From the NCBI GenBank assembly GCA_963932465.1, contig OZ010798.1, forward strand, positions 16,414,981 through 16,478,980: 64,000 bases of DNA, written 5' to 3'. The stretch's first letter is position 1. Each line of letters begins with the position of its first letter. The notes beneath the pieces are model-generated. The model saw nothing but the letters and a program-made list of their open reading frames with translations, was not told the origin of the DNA and made no database searches. The stretch is from Maratus speciosus. Its lineage: Eukaryota; Arthropoda; Arachnida; Araneae; Salticidae. Below, piece after piece: positions 21,796 to 33,483 of this stretch. Both the position numbers and the translations under genes were made by a program.

Positions 21796-22034
21796 ACCTG
21801 GTTATATTGATGAATCTAATATTTCTTTGTGTTTGCCCTTGCCCGGATATTTACATAGTGCTAAAATCACATGATCAGAGAGCACATCAAATGTATAAAC
21901 AGCTTGTTTCTGATCAAAATTACAGAAATCTTGGGAGAGTTGTCTGTTATTAACTGCACATCCGCGAACTCTTTAGTAGCATCAGATCATCAGAACTTGA
22001 ATAATTATCTACTAGTATATAATCCCCGTCAAAA

Positions 22035-22454
22035 ATGACGGAAAGTGAATGATAAATCTTCAAAACAATAGTTAAAAAATATTTTTCTGACTTAAAAAAT
22101 AAAAGATGCTTCATGCATTTTGTTAATCAAAAAGTATTATCCTTTGATTTTTTTATGATTAGAACAAAGAAATTATGTAAACTACAATTTAGTCACCAGA
22201 GCTTAAACGCGCCATTTCCAGCTACACATTCTATGACGAAAAATGACGGAAAGTAAATGATGAATCTTCAAAACAATAGTTAAAAAAATATTTTTCTGAC
22301 TTAAAAAAGAAAAAAAAGATGCATCATGCATTTTGTTAATCAAAAAGTATTGTCCTTTGATTTTTTATGATTAGAACAAAGAAATTATGTAAACTACAAT
22401 TTAGTCACCAGCGCTTAAACGCGCCATTTCCAGCTACACATTCTATGACGAAAA
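22035..22454. repeat. Tandem duplication of a 208-bp segment
   Basis: The segment starting ATGACGGAAAGT at 22035 is repeated from 22243 with only a few substitutions and a short A-rich insertion. Both copies end with CACATTCTATGACGAAAA. Confidence 0.9.
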
Positions 22455-24856
22455 TACATGTTTAGGTTCCCTCTACATTAAAAATTTGTTGTTCAGCGAG
22501 ACTTTTTTTTTTTTTGCTACAAACTATGTTAAAAGTCATAATTTTATCTGCGAGATAATTAAAATATGTTGTACCAATAAGAAATATTAATTTTATTTGC
22601 AACGTCTTCAAATCTGATGAAATGCATTGTAAAAAAAAAAAGTAGGATTACAACAGAAAGTTGACGCCAAAAGAATTAGCAAGAAACATAAGCTCTTAAT
22701 TTATTTGTAAATTAACACGGCCTACAGGGGCGCTGCTCGCAGCCTTCAGTACAGAAGAAATTGTCCCTTTAATCCTTTATCTACTGACAGTACTTATAAG
22801 TACCATTAAAATAACTTGTTATAAAACTGATTTAATACATCGATTAGTAGTAATACAATTTAGAATGAGTTATAGATGCGTTACTTTATGATGTTCCAAA
22901 AGCATTATGGGTTACACAAAACAAACATATTTTTTAAAGGATGATTTCTTTGGCCTTTGCATCTTTTCAGCTTTCTTGGCGTTGGAGGGGGGGGGGGAGG
23001 TATTTTTCAATTCAGAAATATTTCTATTGTAAAAACATTATATTTGTAGATTTCCTAATTCCTAATTCCGATTTCCTAATTCCTACAAATACTAAGAAAA
23101 ATATTTAAAATAAAAGATTTGAGTGGGGTTATAAATATTACACAAAATCCCTATGAATTCAAATTTAATGAAACCTTCTAAATCCTTCAGTTCTTCTAAA
23201 ATTTATTAAATGATTATGTAAATCTCCAAATTTGTTTCAAAAATTCACGAAAAATGCTTTAGAAGATGAAATTTTCATGAATTCATAATTCAGTACATAA
23301 AAGGTTAACTTCCCTTTAAATAATGCTAAAGTGCCATTGAAATAATTCTTTATTGTAAATGCATTTGAAAGTTTTAGATATTCAAATTCGGATAATTTTT
23401 ACTTTGTCATATAAGGCAGAAAACAAATGTCACAGGAAATCTGAAATTGTGCAAGGCGATAGTTATCCGTTATTTGTAATTTAGAATTTGTTGTTGTTGA
23501 CGATTTCACCCTTAAATTTAGAACTTAATTAGATAGTTTTTGAAGGTTTTAAGCGAAGTTAAAATATTTAAAGATTTTAATATACTATTACAAATATTTT
23601 AAGACCAGCATCGGCGTTAACCTGTATTTTTTTTAATAAACCGTTCAAAGAGTCATTCGTTTGTAGATTTGTTGGAATTGAATGGCAACACTATCGTTTG
23701 TTTATATCTGATTTCTATGTTTATAATAGCTTAATTTTAATTTAGAACTTAATACATTATAAATGGATATGATACACATTTTATGTGAAAATATGCTGAA
23801 CAGACATAATTTCCAGCAGAACAAATTATCATTTAGCCGTCATATACTAGGATATGTTTTTCATTAAGTCTAACATGGCGTTTAGCTACGGTCGATTCGC
23901 AGACCAGAGTGGTTCGCACCGGCATGGTTCCGACAGTTTCCTGCACTCAGATTTTATTATAAGTAGATATTACAAAATATTTAATTTGGCATATCTGTGT
24001 CTTAAGTTTTAATATTTTGTTTGATTTATTATCTGCCTTTATGCTTAAATACAAACATTTAATTTTGTAATATCTCCATTAATAAAATTTTCATGATCAT
24101 CATTGAACTGCAAGATGTTTTGATTTATTTTCGTTCTTACAATTCAATTAATTTTTCATTCATAATGAGATACATGACTGAAAAATTAGTTAAACAATGT
24201 TAATAGAACAATGTAATACAAATACAGCTGGAAAATAATAATTAAACCGTTTAAATAAAAATCCCTTTTCAAACAAATTCGTTACCGACAACATTACTTG
24301 CACATTCAAGATAATTTAGTATGGTATAGAAAAAAAGACGACAGCGCGAAAAAACCAAAACTAGTGTCAATCAAAATCTTCTTTTTTTTTCTGAGCTGAA
24401 ACTGGTAATACTATGTGTAAACTTACCTGTCAACCACTAAAATCGGGTTTGCAGGTGTTTTCTACCAAGATACGACTTGGCAGACCAGCTGCATTTTAAT
24501 ATGCGAATTGAGTTTTATCTAATCCTGGAATTTCAACCGCCAATTCGATGAAGTGATTGTTTGTGCAGTTGCCTCCCGGTTTATCAGTAAGAAGAATAAT
24601 TTGTCTGTTTTCAGATAGATTTCTAGAAATTGTTTTATAAGCAGTATTGAATTCAGTAAGTGGCCCGGGAAGGGGCAGGGACATTCGTCCCTCGAACATT
24701 GAAATGTCCTCCGAAAGGTTTGAGATTTTATGCTATTTAATGGACAAAAGTACAATTTCCCCACTAAATAAAAATATCTAAAATATCTCCCTAAAGCCGC
24801 TAAAATCCCTTCCAGAGAAAAATGTCTGAATTCAACACTGTTTATATGTAATAAGG
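22455..24856. other. Mostly non-coding; possible minus-strand exons
   Basis: A good donor, GACAG/GTAAGT, lies on the minus strand at about 24428-24422 after a GC-richer segment (24430-24490). A second GC-rich patch at 23875-23945 follows a TGCAG/G acceptor-like site on the same strand. On the plus strand the patch also opens a 45-codon ATG frame (23875-24012). No protein was recognised. A poly-G run lies near 22987. Confidence 0.25.
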
Positions 24857-25150
24857 AAAAAGGGCACCGCCCTCTGAAAACTAGGCCTGAGCGCTAACAC
24901 AAAAATGGCGGCTGCCGAAGGCGGATTTTTTTTCAGCGGGTGTACGGTCCTTTAAATTTTGGTACCAATAATTTTTAAAGGTTTGTTCGGCATAAATTTT
25001 TCTGAGATTAAACAATTCAAAGAAATCTTTTATAAAATACTGGTGTCAAAATTTAGGGGACCATACATAAGTTTTAAAAAAATCCGCCTACGATAGCCGC
25101 CATTTTTGTATCAGCGCTAAGGCCTAGTATTCAGGGGGCGGTGAAAAAGG
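24857..25150. mobile_element. Foldback MITE with ~107-bp arms
   Basis: The left arm (24857-24963) and right arm (25036-25150) are inverted copies: GGGCACCGCCC, ACTAGGCCTGAGCGCT, AAAAATGGCGGC and GGCGGATTTTTTT occur in order in one and mirrored in the other, at roughly 80-85% identity. Each arm contains AAAATGGCGGC, a YY1-type motif. The TSD is not clear. Confidence 0.75.
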
Positions 25151-25207
25151 GATCAAGGATGTAATAAATATTTCAACAGTATTTGTGTTTCGGTATTTAC
25201 CTAAATA

Positions 25208-25726
25208 TTAACCCTTAAATGACGGGTGTTGCTTTTCGGCAATATACCCAATTTAGGCTTCTAAAATACTACTAGAATAATATTGAAGCTATAATGCCTA
25301 ATGTTGCCAATAAAATACATTCTGAAAATATTATTAAATCGATTTTCAACATGTAGATGGCAACATTTGTGCTTTTTAAGAATAAAGATAGATTTATTTT
25401 TTCAATTGTTGCTACTTGTTCTTTTTGTTTTGTTTGGAAGCTTGCGAAATACCCTATTTTGTTTTGCAATGAGGAGGTAAAATTTATTTCTTATTATAGT
25501 TCCTAAGATTCTTGTGTGTTTAATATTATAGAATTGTATCAAGGAAAATTATTTTTTCAATTAAAGACCAGTATTGCCGATTAGTAACAAACTGTTTTTT
25601 AGCAGTAAACCATATTTAAAACAAAATATGATTTTTAAAAGTATTTTCCCCATGATTTATTTAAAAAATGAAAGCCGAAAAACATTATTACAATGATTTT
25701 TGAAAAATCAGGCATTTAAGGGTTAA
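25208..25726. mobile_element. TTAA-site (piggyBac-like) MITE, copy 1
   Basis: TTAA flanks both ends, and the ends read CCCTTAAATGACGGG and, mirrored, CCCTTAAATGCCTG. A second copy in reverse orientation lies at 52357-52862, with long blocks nearly identical (for example the AACATGTAGATGGCAACA region). No transposase is present. Confidence 0.8.
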
Positions 25727-26678
25727 TAATATGGTCCAGAAAAATGTAGTGCATTGCGAAGTCAAAGTATGGCAATGAACAAGGAGATGGTAAAAACATT
25801 TTACAAAATGCTGCTATACAGGATATTGTACAATAAAGAGAACATATAAAAAATTCAATAATAAATAAAACACAACAGTTACTGAAGTTAGTCTTATAGG
25901 AGATTAATGTGTGATAATGTGTGAAGTTGAGCTTTTCTTTACTATGTTTTTTTAGTTTTAGTTTCACCAATCAGTGATAGATTGTGTCTAGTTGTTAGAA
26001 AGATATCAAACTAATCCACAAAAAGGGAAAAAATTCACTTAGCTTTTAACTTTTATTCTGTTTAGCTATTGGAAAATACACACAAAATTTGTTTGCATTT
26101 TGAAATTGAAAGTTTACTTTGAACTGCACTAAAGTTTGAGGCAGTGTATAATCATCTATCATAGATACTTGGAACTAAAATTGGGAAGAATAGTTACAAA
26201 ATTCCTAACATAACACATTATTTTCCTGCATTTCAATGACTGTTACTGTTTACCTTAGTACATTTTTATTTTCTGTTATTAAATTAAAAATAATCCTTTC
26301 TAGCACAGCCTATGTTTTCATTTAAAATTGATTAAATGTTTATAACAGGCCTGTCTGCCCACCTACCCGCCTCAAAAAAACCCCGAGTAGTTTTTTTTTA
26401 ATCCTTTTAGTAAAACCCAAAAACACTCACATAAAAGTGGGTTTTTTGGTTTATATGAGTTTTTTGCTACACAGTAACATTTATTTTTAATTACTGCTTA
26501 TTTGTTATGATTCTGTTATTATACATGTAAGATAAAAATTTAATTAAATTTAGGATTTCAGACATCTTTGTATCAAAAGATAAAAATGATAAAAATGATT
26601 TGAAAGAACTGCAAAACCCAAACCTCATCAGATTAAAATTATCCAAAAGGAAAAATGACTATATTTTATCATTCATTA
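25727..26678. other. Non-coding AT-rich sequence
   Basis: Only short chance frames. A C-rich patch near 26350-26390 is followed by poly-T and an AAACCCAAAAAC...GTTTTTTGGTTT hairpin-like segment near 26410-26455. Not assigned. Confidence 0.4.
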
Positions 26679-27645
26679 TCTAATATGTGAAAATGAAAAT
26701 TTGTCTCTCTGTAATTCTATACAAATCGACAGTTTGGAAGACAGGATTCTGAAATGTTACATATATGTGTATTAAAACATGCCCGAGGCAACTAAATTAA
26801 TCCGAATCTAAATAATTTATAGTTTATTTTTATTTAATAAAGCATCACCAATTTAACAGCAAGTTTCTATCAAATTTAAACATTTTAAGTTATAGCAGTT
26901 GCCAAAACTTAAAAATCCACAATAGAATTCTTATCACAACAATTCCTTTTCCATTGCAAGATTTCTATGTGAAAAATGAAAATGAAATAAATAGTTTGGC
27001 GAATAGAAAAAAGTGAATATTACGTCATAACTTTTCTATTGCAAGATTTCCACATGAAAAAGGAAATAAATAGTTTGACAAATTTAAAAAAGGAGTTAAT
27101 ATTACATCACATCGGAAATGTAATGGACGTCAGCAGGTGAATATATAACGTCATGAGTTTGAAAAAACGCATTGAAATATAATAAAAACCCGAGCATAAG
27201 CTCGATAAGATAATTGGCATGTTAATATTTTGAGGTTCTATGAATTTGTTTTCGCCATTCTTAAATCTATTCCATATATATACTCTTGTGTAGTCGTGTA
27301 TATTAGAATTTCCACAAAGGTTTAGATCCCTAGAGCTCATTCTTAGTGAAGAAATGAAAGATGTCAAAATTTTTTTAAATAAAATTCAATTTTGTATTTG
27401 CCATTTTTCTTCATTAATGAAAAAATTATTTAAATAACAAAATACTCGGAAACAACTTTGCATCAAAAGGTTTTAATCTCGGTCTCAATCCAGATCACAG
27501 ATTATATATTACTAAGTAAGTAGGTAATCTGTCGTCTGCATTAAATGACAAAAAAAAGAGTGAAAATTACATACATTAACATGCAATCCTTGATTTTTCA
27601 AAACAAACATTCTTAAAATTCCGTGCAACGCCGGGTACTTTATTA
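26679..27645 (+). mobile_element. Non-autonomous Helitron, diverged copy
   Basis: Homologous over its length to the Helitron at 59203-60056. It starts TCTAATATGTGAAAA and ends near GCAACGCCGGGTACTTT, the 3' hairpin region typical of animal Helitrons. The terminal CTAG is not kept. Two AT-rich blocks with TTGCAAGATTTC occur near 26955 and 27040. Non-coding. Confidence 0.65.
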
Positions 27646-27978
27646 TATATGTATACTATTACATATCATTCACTAAGGTCCCTATAATTTATTCAAAAAA
27701 TTTTTATAACAGTTGCTTAAAAATATGTTTATAATGTATTAAGTATTTTCCCAATTGAACTGCATTTAACATTTCATTTTGTTTTATACTCAAAAATCTT
27801 CATTTTTGTTATTAAAAGGTATAACTTAAGATAACAGATATGATGAAAATCAGAAAATGATAAAGGAGGCATTTGAAGTCTGTACCTGTCTGAATAAGAA
27901 AACTAAATGGCTAGTGAAATGAATTATAACCAATACACTATAGTCATTTTTCCTATGTAGTCATAAAAAATTAAAAAT

Positions 27979-28156
27979 GCAGGAGACTCCCTCAAATCCG
28001 CACAGCGTGGGACCAGAGGCTGTGCAGATTTTAGAATTTTGCGGATTTCTGGTCATTGATTTGTTTACATTTTTGAAACATTAATTTGATTGGTAGTTAA
28101 GCAAGAGAAATTATAATGAATGCTTATAATAAAGTGAAGCATTAAAATAAGTATAA
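27979..28156 (+). mobile_element. pogo-like MITE, truncated left part
   Basis: GAGACTCCCTCAAATCCGCA and the following ~175 bp are almost identical to the left part of the complete copy that starts 3 bp downstream. The right part is missing. Confidence 0.7.
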
Positions 28157-28158
28157 TA

Positions 28159-28936
28159 CAGTAGACTCCCTTAAATCCGCACAGCTTGGGACCAGAGGTT
28201 GTGCGGATTTTAGAATTTCGCGGATTTCTGGTCATTGATTTGTTTACATTTTTGAAACATTAATTTCATTGGTAGTTAAGCAAGGGAAATTATAATGAAT
28301 GCTTACAATAAAGTGAAACACTCAAATAAGTAAAATAATAAAATAATTTATTAGTTTAAAAGTAAGTAAGTAATAAAAATTTAGAAAAATATTAAATTAT
28401 TACGAATAAAATCGATTAAATTCGATTCCAAAAGTCCTATGCTGCCATCTAGTGATAGCAAGGAGAACAGTGTTAATGCTATTATCAGTATATATAGCTT
28501 ATTGCATTCACTGTAACTTTTTTCATTGTTATTTAGAGTCTTGAATGCTTTTCTTATACTGCTTTGTATGTTTAGAAATCAATTTGTCTATAATTTAAAA
28601 AAAAAAAAATTCCGCGAAAAATAATTTTAAAATAGCGTTCCGGTTCGTGGATTTTTTCATTTCGAACCCTGGAAGTTTTGATATAGATATGCTAATTTAT
28701 ATCAAAATCAAAAGTAATGTAAATTTATTTAGTAATAAACAAGCTGTAATAGCCAAAAGAGAATGATTAACAAAAAATGTAGTAAAAAAAAAAACACTGC
28801 GGTAGTCGCTGATTTCGGCACCATCTTGAATTTTGTTACTGCAACTTAACTGTAAATTTCATTGTTTACATCTGAAAAAATACGCGGATTTTAGGCGTTC
28901 GCGGATTTTAGGTTGCGGATTTAAGGGAGTCTACTG
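28159..28936 (+). mobile_element. pogo-like MITE (CAGTAGACTCCCTTAAATCC), full copy
   Basis: The inverted ends CAGTAGACTCCCTTAAATCC are perfect at both termini, with TA directly outside (28157-28158 and 28937-28938). CAG ends and a TA TSD fit the pogo/Tc1-mariner group. Further copies lie at 43066-43705 and 55582-56160, with a half copy at about 50837-51185. Non-coding. Confidence 0.8.
28441..28455 (-). promoter_or_regulatory. CTCF-like motif in pogo-like MITE (one mismatch)
   Basis: The minus strand reads TCACTAGATGGCAGC, one mismatch from CCASYAGRKGGCRSY. The sister MITE at 55582 has the full match. Confidence 0.3.
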
Positions 28937-29202
28937 TACAAGTTTTTTGGATTATATTAATTTGGTGAGGGTTGGTTCTTGCAGTTCTTTCAAATCATTT
29001 TTAATTTTTATGGAAAGATGTCTGAAAATCTAAATTTAATTCAAATTTTATCTTACATATATAATAGAATCATAACAAGTAAGTAATTAAATATGGCACT
29101 GTTCAAAGAAATGTGCAGCAAAAAACTCCAAAAACTCGAAAAAAACCAATAAAAACCGACCCCCCCCCCCCCAAAAAAAAAAAAAAAATCCACACGGGTT
29201 GG

Positions 29203-29239
<37 letters not shown>

Positions 29240-30504
29240 AAGGTTTTTTTCAGTCCTGGTTTATAATATCTTTAAGTTGCTTGCACATCTGTTTATATGA
29301 TTTGGAAAGAAATCTCACTTTAAATGGACATAGTACCTTCGCATCTTTAAAAATGGATTAAAAAATTATTCAGAACTTTAAGAACAATTTAATAAAAACA
29401 ACATCAAATTTGGAGAAAAATTATACATGCAACAATAAAAAAGATAAATATTAACTGTAATTTGTCCCTTGAAAAACTTTCTCAGGTTTCAATTTTTATA
29501 CTTATTCACAAGAGATTAAAAAAAAAGTTTTAAAGAAAACAGATAAGAAAATTGTAATGCTGCTTCATTGTGGTTTTTTTTTTTTCAAATACTTAAAAAA
29601 AAAAAAAGAGAGAGAGAGAGAGAGAAATGATTTTCCAACATGATACAAAAAACTTAATTACAAGTATAAATATAAACCTTGAGAGCATTAATCATAACTG
29701 AGTGTTTTAAAACTGCATTATATGTGTAGAATTATATTAATTTGAATAACACTTCTATTGCTGTGAAACATACAGCTTAGTGAATGGATATATTCGTAGC
29801 GCCAGGGTGGGGGTGATCTCCCCAACTTGCTGATCAACACTTTTTAAAATACAATGCAATGAATTAAGAATTGTTTTGCATTGAACCAAAATTGAAATTA
29901 TTAACTCTTCTTATTTCCATTTTATGTTTCTTCATTTTTTATAAATTTACTCAACTGACTAGACAATGAGGCGAAACTTAGAAACTCTCTCTAAAAAAAA
30001 AATTCTTTGGTCAACCAACGCAATTATATGATTTGAATTTTTTTGGATTCATAACTTAATAGTTCAATAAATTTATTAATGTTCCCCAAAAACCGATGGA
30101 CATAACTTTAGAATAAGCATAATAATTAGGTACTAAATCACAATTCCCTAATCGCATCTGTTGACAGATTCTGCCTCAAGATGGCGCTGCTTCATAAATT
30201 TTAACACATCAAAATTCTAATATATGCCTCATACTTTTTATTTAAACATAAATTAATAATATTTAACATAATAAAAAAATAATAAACAAAAAAAATGAGT
30301 GAAAACTAACGATTTTAAAATCTTTATATCATAATATAAACTAAAACATTGTATACCTCCACCTAGTGACTTCTATTGTAAATACTGAATTAAAAGAAGA
30401 CAGTACATTCATTGAATGTCAAAGTATGAACATAAAAATTTAATTATGATATTAAGATTTACATTTTAAGTTACTAAATAAGAACTGGTATGAAATATAA
30501 TAAA
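28937..30504. other. Non-coding; homopolymers and a diverged MITE relic
   Basis: Runs of C (29161-29172), A and T (about 29205-29236) and an (AG)n tract (about 29606-29626) are present. The stretch about 29640-29800 is a diverged relative of the TTAA element at 31653-31927 (shared ...GAGCATTAATCAT... and ...CAGCTTAGTGA... blocks). AAGATGGCGCTGC at 30178-30190 is a CTCF-core-like word. Confidence 0.4.
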
Positions 30505-30757
30505 TTTCAGGGGTAAACATGTAACACAATACTAAAAACAAATGATTTTACATTTTTTTTAGATTAATAGGGCTTATGCATAACACTAACTTGCTACAAC
30601 TTCCTAATTAATATCAAATGAAACAAATAAATAATTTCTGCTAAAGTCTAATCAAAAAGTACTGCATTGTTTTCTTGCGTGATAATCAAATTAATTAAAA
30701 ATCTGTGAAAGAATTTTCCTTTTAAAGTTGAAATGTAGAAAAATAATACAATGTTCC
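30505..30757 (+). repeat. Dispersed repeat, copy 1
   Basis: It aligns with 42165-42405 through AATTTCAGG, TAATAGGGC, TAATATCAAATGA and TTTTCCTTTTAAAGTT blocks in the same order. The family is unknown. The two copies lie just outside the block that holds the tandem repeats, the BEL element and the LINE. Confidence 0.6.
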
Positions 30758-30767
30758 TAGTACAAGA

Positions 30768-31328
30768 CTCGCTGGCTTCGCCCGCTAGCGGGCCTCTCCT
30801 TTTTTATAAAATCTCGAAAGAACGTAACTCGCCTGGGAACGAACCTCGAAGAGAACGAAACTCAAACCGGGTCCCCGATGCCTATGGCACCGTATAGCAG
30901 GCGTGCTGCGCACGCGCTGAAAACTCCTTTAAAAAAGTCAATCTCGTTCGAACGAAAGTCCAACAGGGTCCCCTCTGCCTACGGCACCATATAGCAGGCG
31001 TGCTGAGCGCGCGCTGCAAAATCTTGTGAAACAGCTAATCACGCTTGGTGGACGAAGTGGGTGGGTGGACACTTAGGATGCATAATATGATTAAGCGGTC
31101 ACAGACTTTTCCAACGATATATCTCTTGAGGGTATCGTCAAAACATAGAAAGTTCCCCCTTGGGGGGATAAACGCCTCAGATGCATAATATCATTAAGCG
31201 CTCACAGACCTTTCCAACGATATATCATATGACGGGTATCGCCAAAATTTAGAAAAGTGCCTCCCTAGGGGGGTGAAAATGGGAGGATGAAAACCGGAGA
31301 TGCATAACATGAATCAGCCTTCACAGAT
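30768..31328. repeat. GC-rich tandem-repeat block, left of BEL insertion
   Basis: It begins with a CCCGCTAGCGGG palindrome (about 30780). Two units share GGCACCRTATAGCAGGCGTG (near 30886 and 30982, spacing about 96 bp). Then come ~110-bp units starting GATGCATAA near 31077, 31180 and 31299, each with TCACAGACNTTTCCAACGAT and ACGGGTATCG. The third unit is cut by the BEL element and resumes at 37637. Confidence 0.7.
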
Positions 31329-31534
31329 TGTTTATTGCTGGAAACTGAGAATTTATAAGTCCCGCAAGAGGGCGTCGTAAATTCCTCTGGATTGAAAATG
31401 TGAAGTGAACGGAATAGAGAATAATGTTGTTGTGAAGTAAGATGGCGACCAGAGTGTTCGCTCATCGTATTGTGATTTAAATAAATATTAATACAGTCCA
31501 ACAAATAGTTGTGTTTAATGAGTAAAGTTTAACA
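31329..31534 (+). repeat. 5' LTR of BEL/Pao element
   Basis: Runs TG...CA, with its partner at 37431-37636. It contains TAAGATGGCGACC. A TGG at 31541 shortly after the LTR may start the primer-binding site; the primer tRNA was not identified. Confidence 0.9.
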
Positions 31535-31652
31535 TTTTGTGGTCGGACGAGCGCGAAGGAGCCCTATGGATAAGTATAGTTTATTTCGTCAATATGTCGC
31601 GTTCATAAAAATTTAGCTTCGAACATTTTGCATATATGTTTTGTGAACATTA

Positions 31653-31927
31653 TTAACCCTCTGACAGTCTTGGAAAAGGGTGAAATTTTAATGTTGTTTT
31701 CTCTGAATTTTGTTTTAAATGCTAAAAAAAGATTATTCTTTCAACATTTTATATAAAAAAAATTAATTGCGAATATGAATGCAATCCTTGAAAGTATTAA
31801 TCATTGTTCAATCTATTAAAAATACATTCAATCAATAGAATTATATTACTTTAAATATTGATTGTATTGCAGTGAAACCTGGAGCTTAGTGAGCGTATTA
31901 ACACGGGTTTGTCAGTGAGGGGGTTAA
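31653..31927. mobile_element. TTAA-site MITE inside BEL leader
   Basis: TTAACCCTCTGACAGTCTT at the left and the mirror of TTAACCCCCTCACTGACA at the right sit between the 5' LTR and gag. TTAA lies at both borders. A diverged relative is at about 29640-29800. Its presence dates it after the BEL insertion. Confidence 0.6.
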
Positions 31928-32038
31928 AAAAGAACTAAGTTTTGTTGATATCGGTCTTGAATGCGATGAAAAGGGGTAAGTTCTGACCTCTTTATTGCTT
32001 CATTATAATTAGTATTTGTTCTGATATATTATTTAAAT

Positions 32039-33483
32039 ATGGAATCTATTTTAAAAGAAAAAAATTATTGAAATGTAACGTAACTAAGGCTACAAATGAG
32101 CTTACGAATAAAAGTGGTTTGGATAAAATTGAGTTGGAACTTTACGAGAAAAAATCGTCTGCGTTTGAAAAAGAATGTGCAGAGATATTTAGGAAATTTT
32201 TTCAACTTTGTGACGATAAAGATGATGATAAATATATATCTGAACAACAATCTATTCAGGAGAATATAGATAAAATATATTTAATTGTAAAAAGAAAATT
32301 ATGCGAGTTAGCTCCAGTATTAACGAAACGCGAAGGAAGTGTTAGCGAAACAATTCGCTTACTTAAATTAAATTTGCCAACATTTAGTGGGCAATTACAT
32401 GAGCGGTTACCATTTAGTGACATTTTTATTTCTAGTATTCATAATAATTCAGCTTTATCAGTTTCGCAAAAACTTTCTTATTTGAAATTATCACTGCATG
32501 CTGATCCTTTAAGGATCATTCAGTCGATACCAGTTACTGATGCTAATTATGCGATAGCATGGAATCTTTTAGAAGATCGATTTTCGAATAAACGAGATCA
32601 AGTATTTGCACATTTGAAGCGTTTTATGTCTTCTCCCTACATTCAAATTGACAATCCGTCTTCTATTTTAAAATTAGTGGACAATGTAACTGAATGCATT
32701 AGGTCATTAGAAATTCTCGAGCAAAAAATAGAGGGATTTTCAGACACCATATTTGCATACGTGTTAATTCAAAAATTAGATTCTTCTTCTAAGCTTTGGT
32801 GGGAACGAGAATCCAAAAAGGATGAATTACCGAAAATCTCAGAGTTGATATCCTTTCTAAAAAATCATGCTAGAACTTTGGAAGTTTCTAAAACAAACAT
32901 TAACACCGTCAGTCAAAAAAAGCAACCAAAAGAGAAGGCGGCATCGTTTTACACTAGTGCGAAGAATTCTAAGTGCATTTGTTGCAAAAATGATTCACAT
33001 TCATTATTTAGATGCAACGCATTTCAGAAAATGCCTGTCAATGACCGCATTGAATTCGTAAAAAGAAACAAAATATGTTTCAACTGTTTATCAAATTCAA
33101 ACCATTCTGCGAGAAACTGTACATCCAATTATTCGTGTAGGTATTGTTTTAAAGGTCATTCATCTCTCCTCCACATACAAGGAGAAAAAATAAATAATTC
33201 TCCACCAATGGACAGAGAATTCAGCCAGCAGTCATCGGGAGGGTCAGATATGATTCCGAATTCATCTGCTCCCTCCCAGGATGAAAAATACAGCTTAAAT
33301 CCCGAAGCTAAGTGTTTTGAAAATAGGAACAGTGATTTCGTAGGCACTTCTGTAAATAATTCCTATCAAAGGAGAAAAACCACTATTTTATCTACTGCCT
33401 TAATTAATATTGAGAATGTGTCTGGTGAATTTATACTTGCGCGTGCATTAATAGATGTCGGCTCAAATTACTCATATTTCTGA
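32039..33483 (+). pseudogene. gag: BEL/Pao gag and start of protease
   Basis: About 470 codons are open from 32068. The likely ATG at 32039 is in another frame and meets a stop after ten codons, so the start is already broken. The N-terminal half resembles the BEL gag domain (DUF1759-like). Near residues 305-365 are cysteine-rich knuckles (CICC...H...C, CFNC...H...C, CRYC...H), as in retroviral-type nucleocapsids. The frame ends in the retropepsin region, where the catalytic motif reads DVG instead of DS/TG. It then shifts frame at 33455-33483. Confidence 0.85.

Noticed and set aside
30768..30800. Helitron 3' hairpin
   Set aside because: CCCGCTAGCGGG is palindromic but no CTRR terminus or TC partner was found.
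31265..31504. Minus frame of 79 codons and its twin at 37415-37606
   Set aside because: They are the two LTRs read in antisense, not genes.
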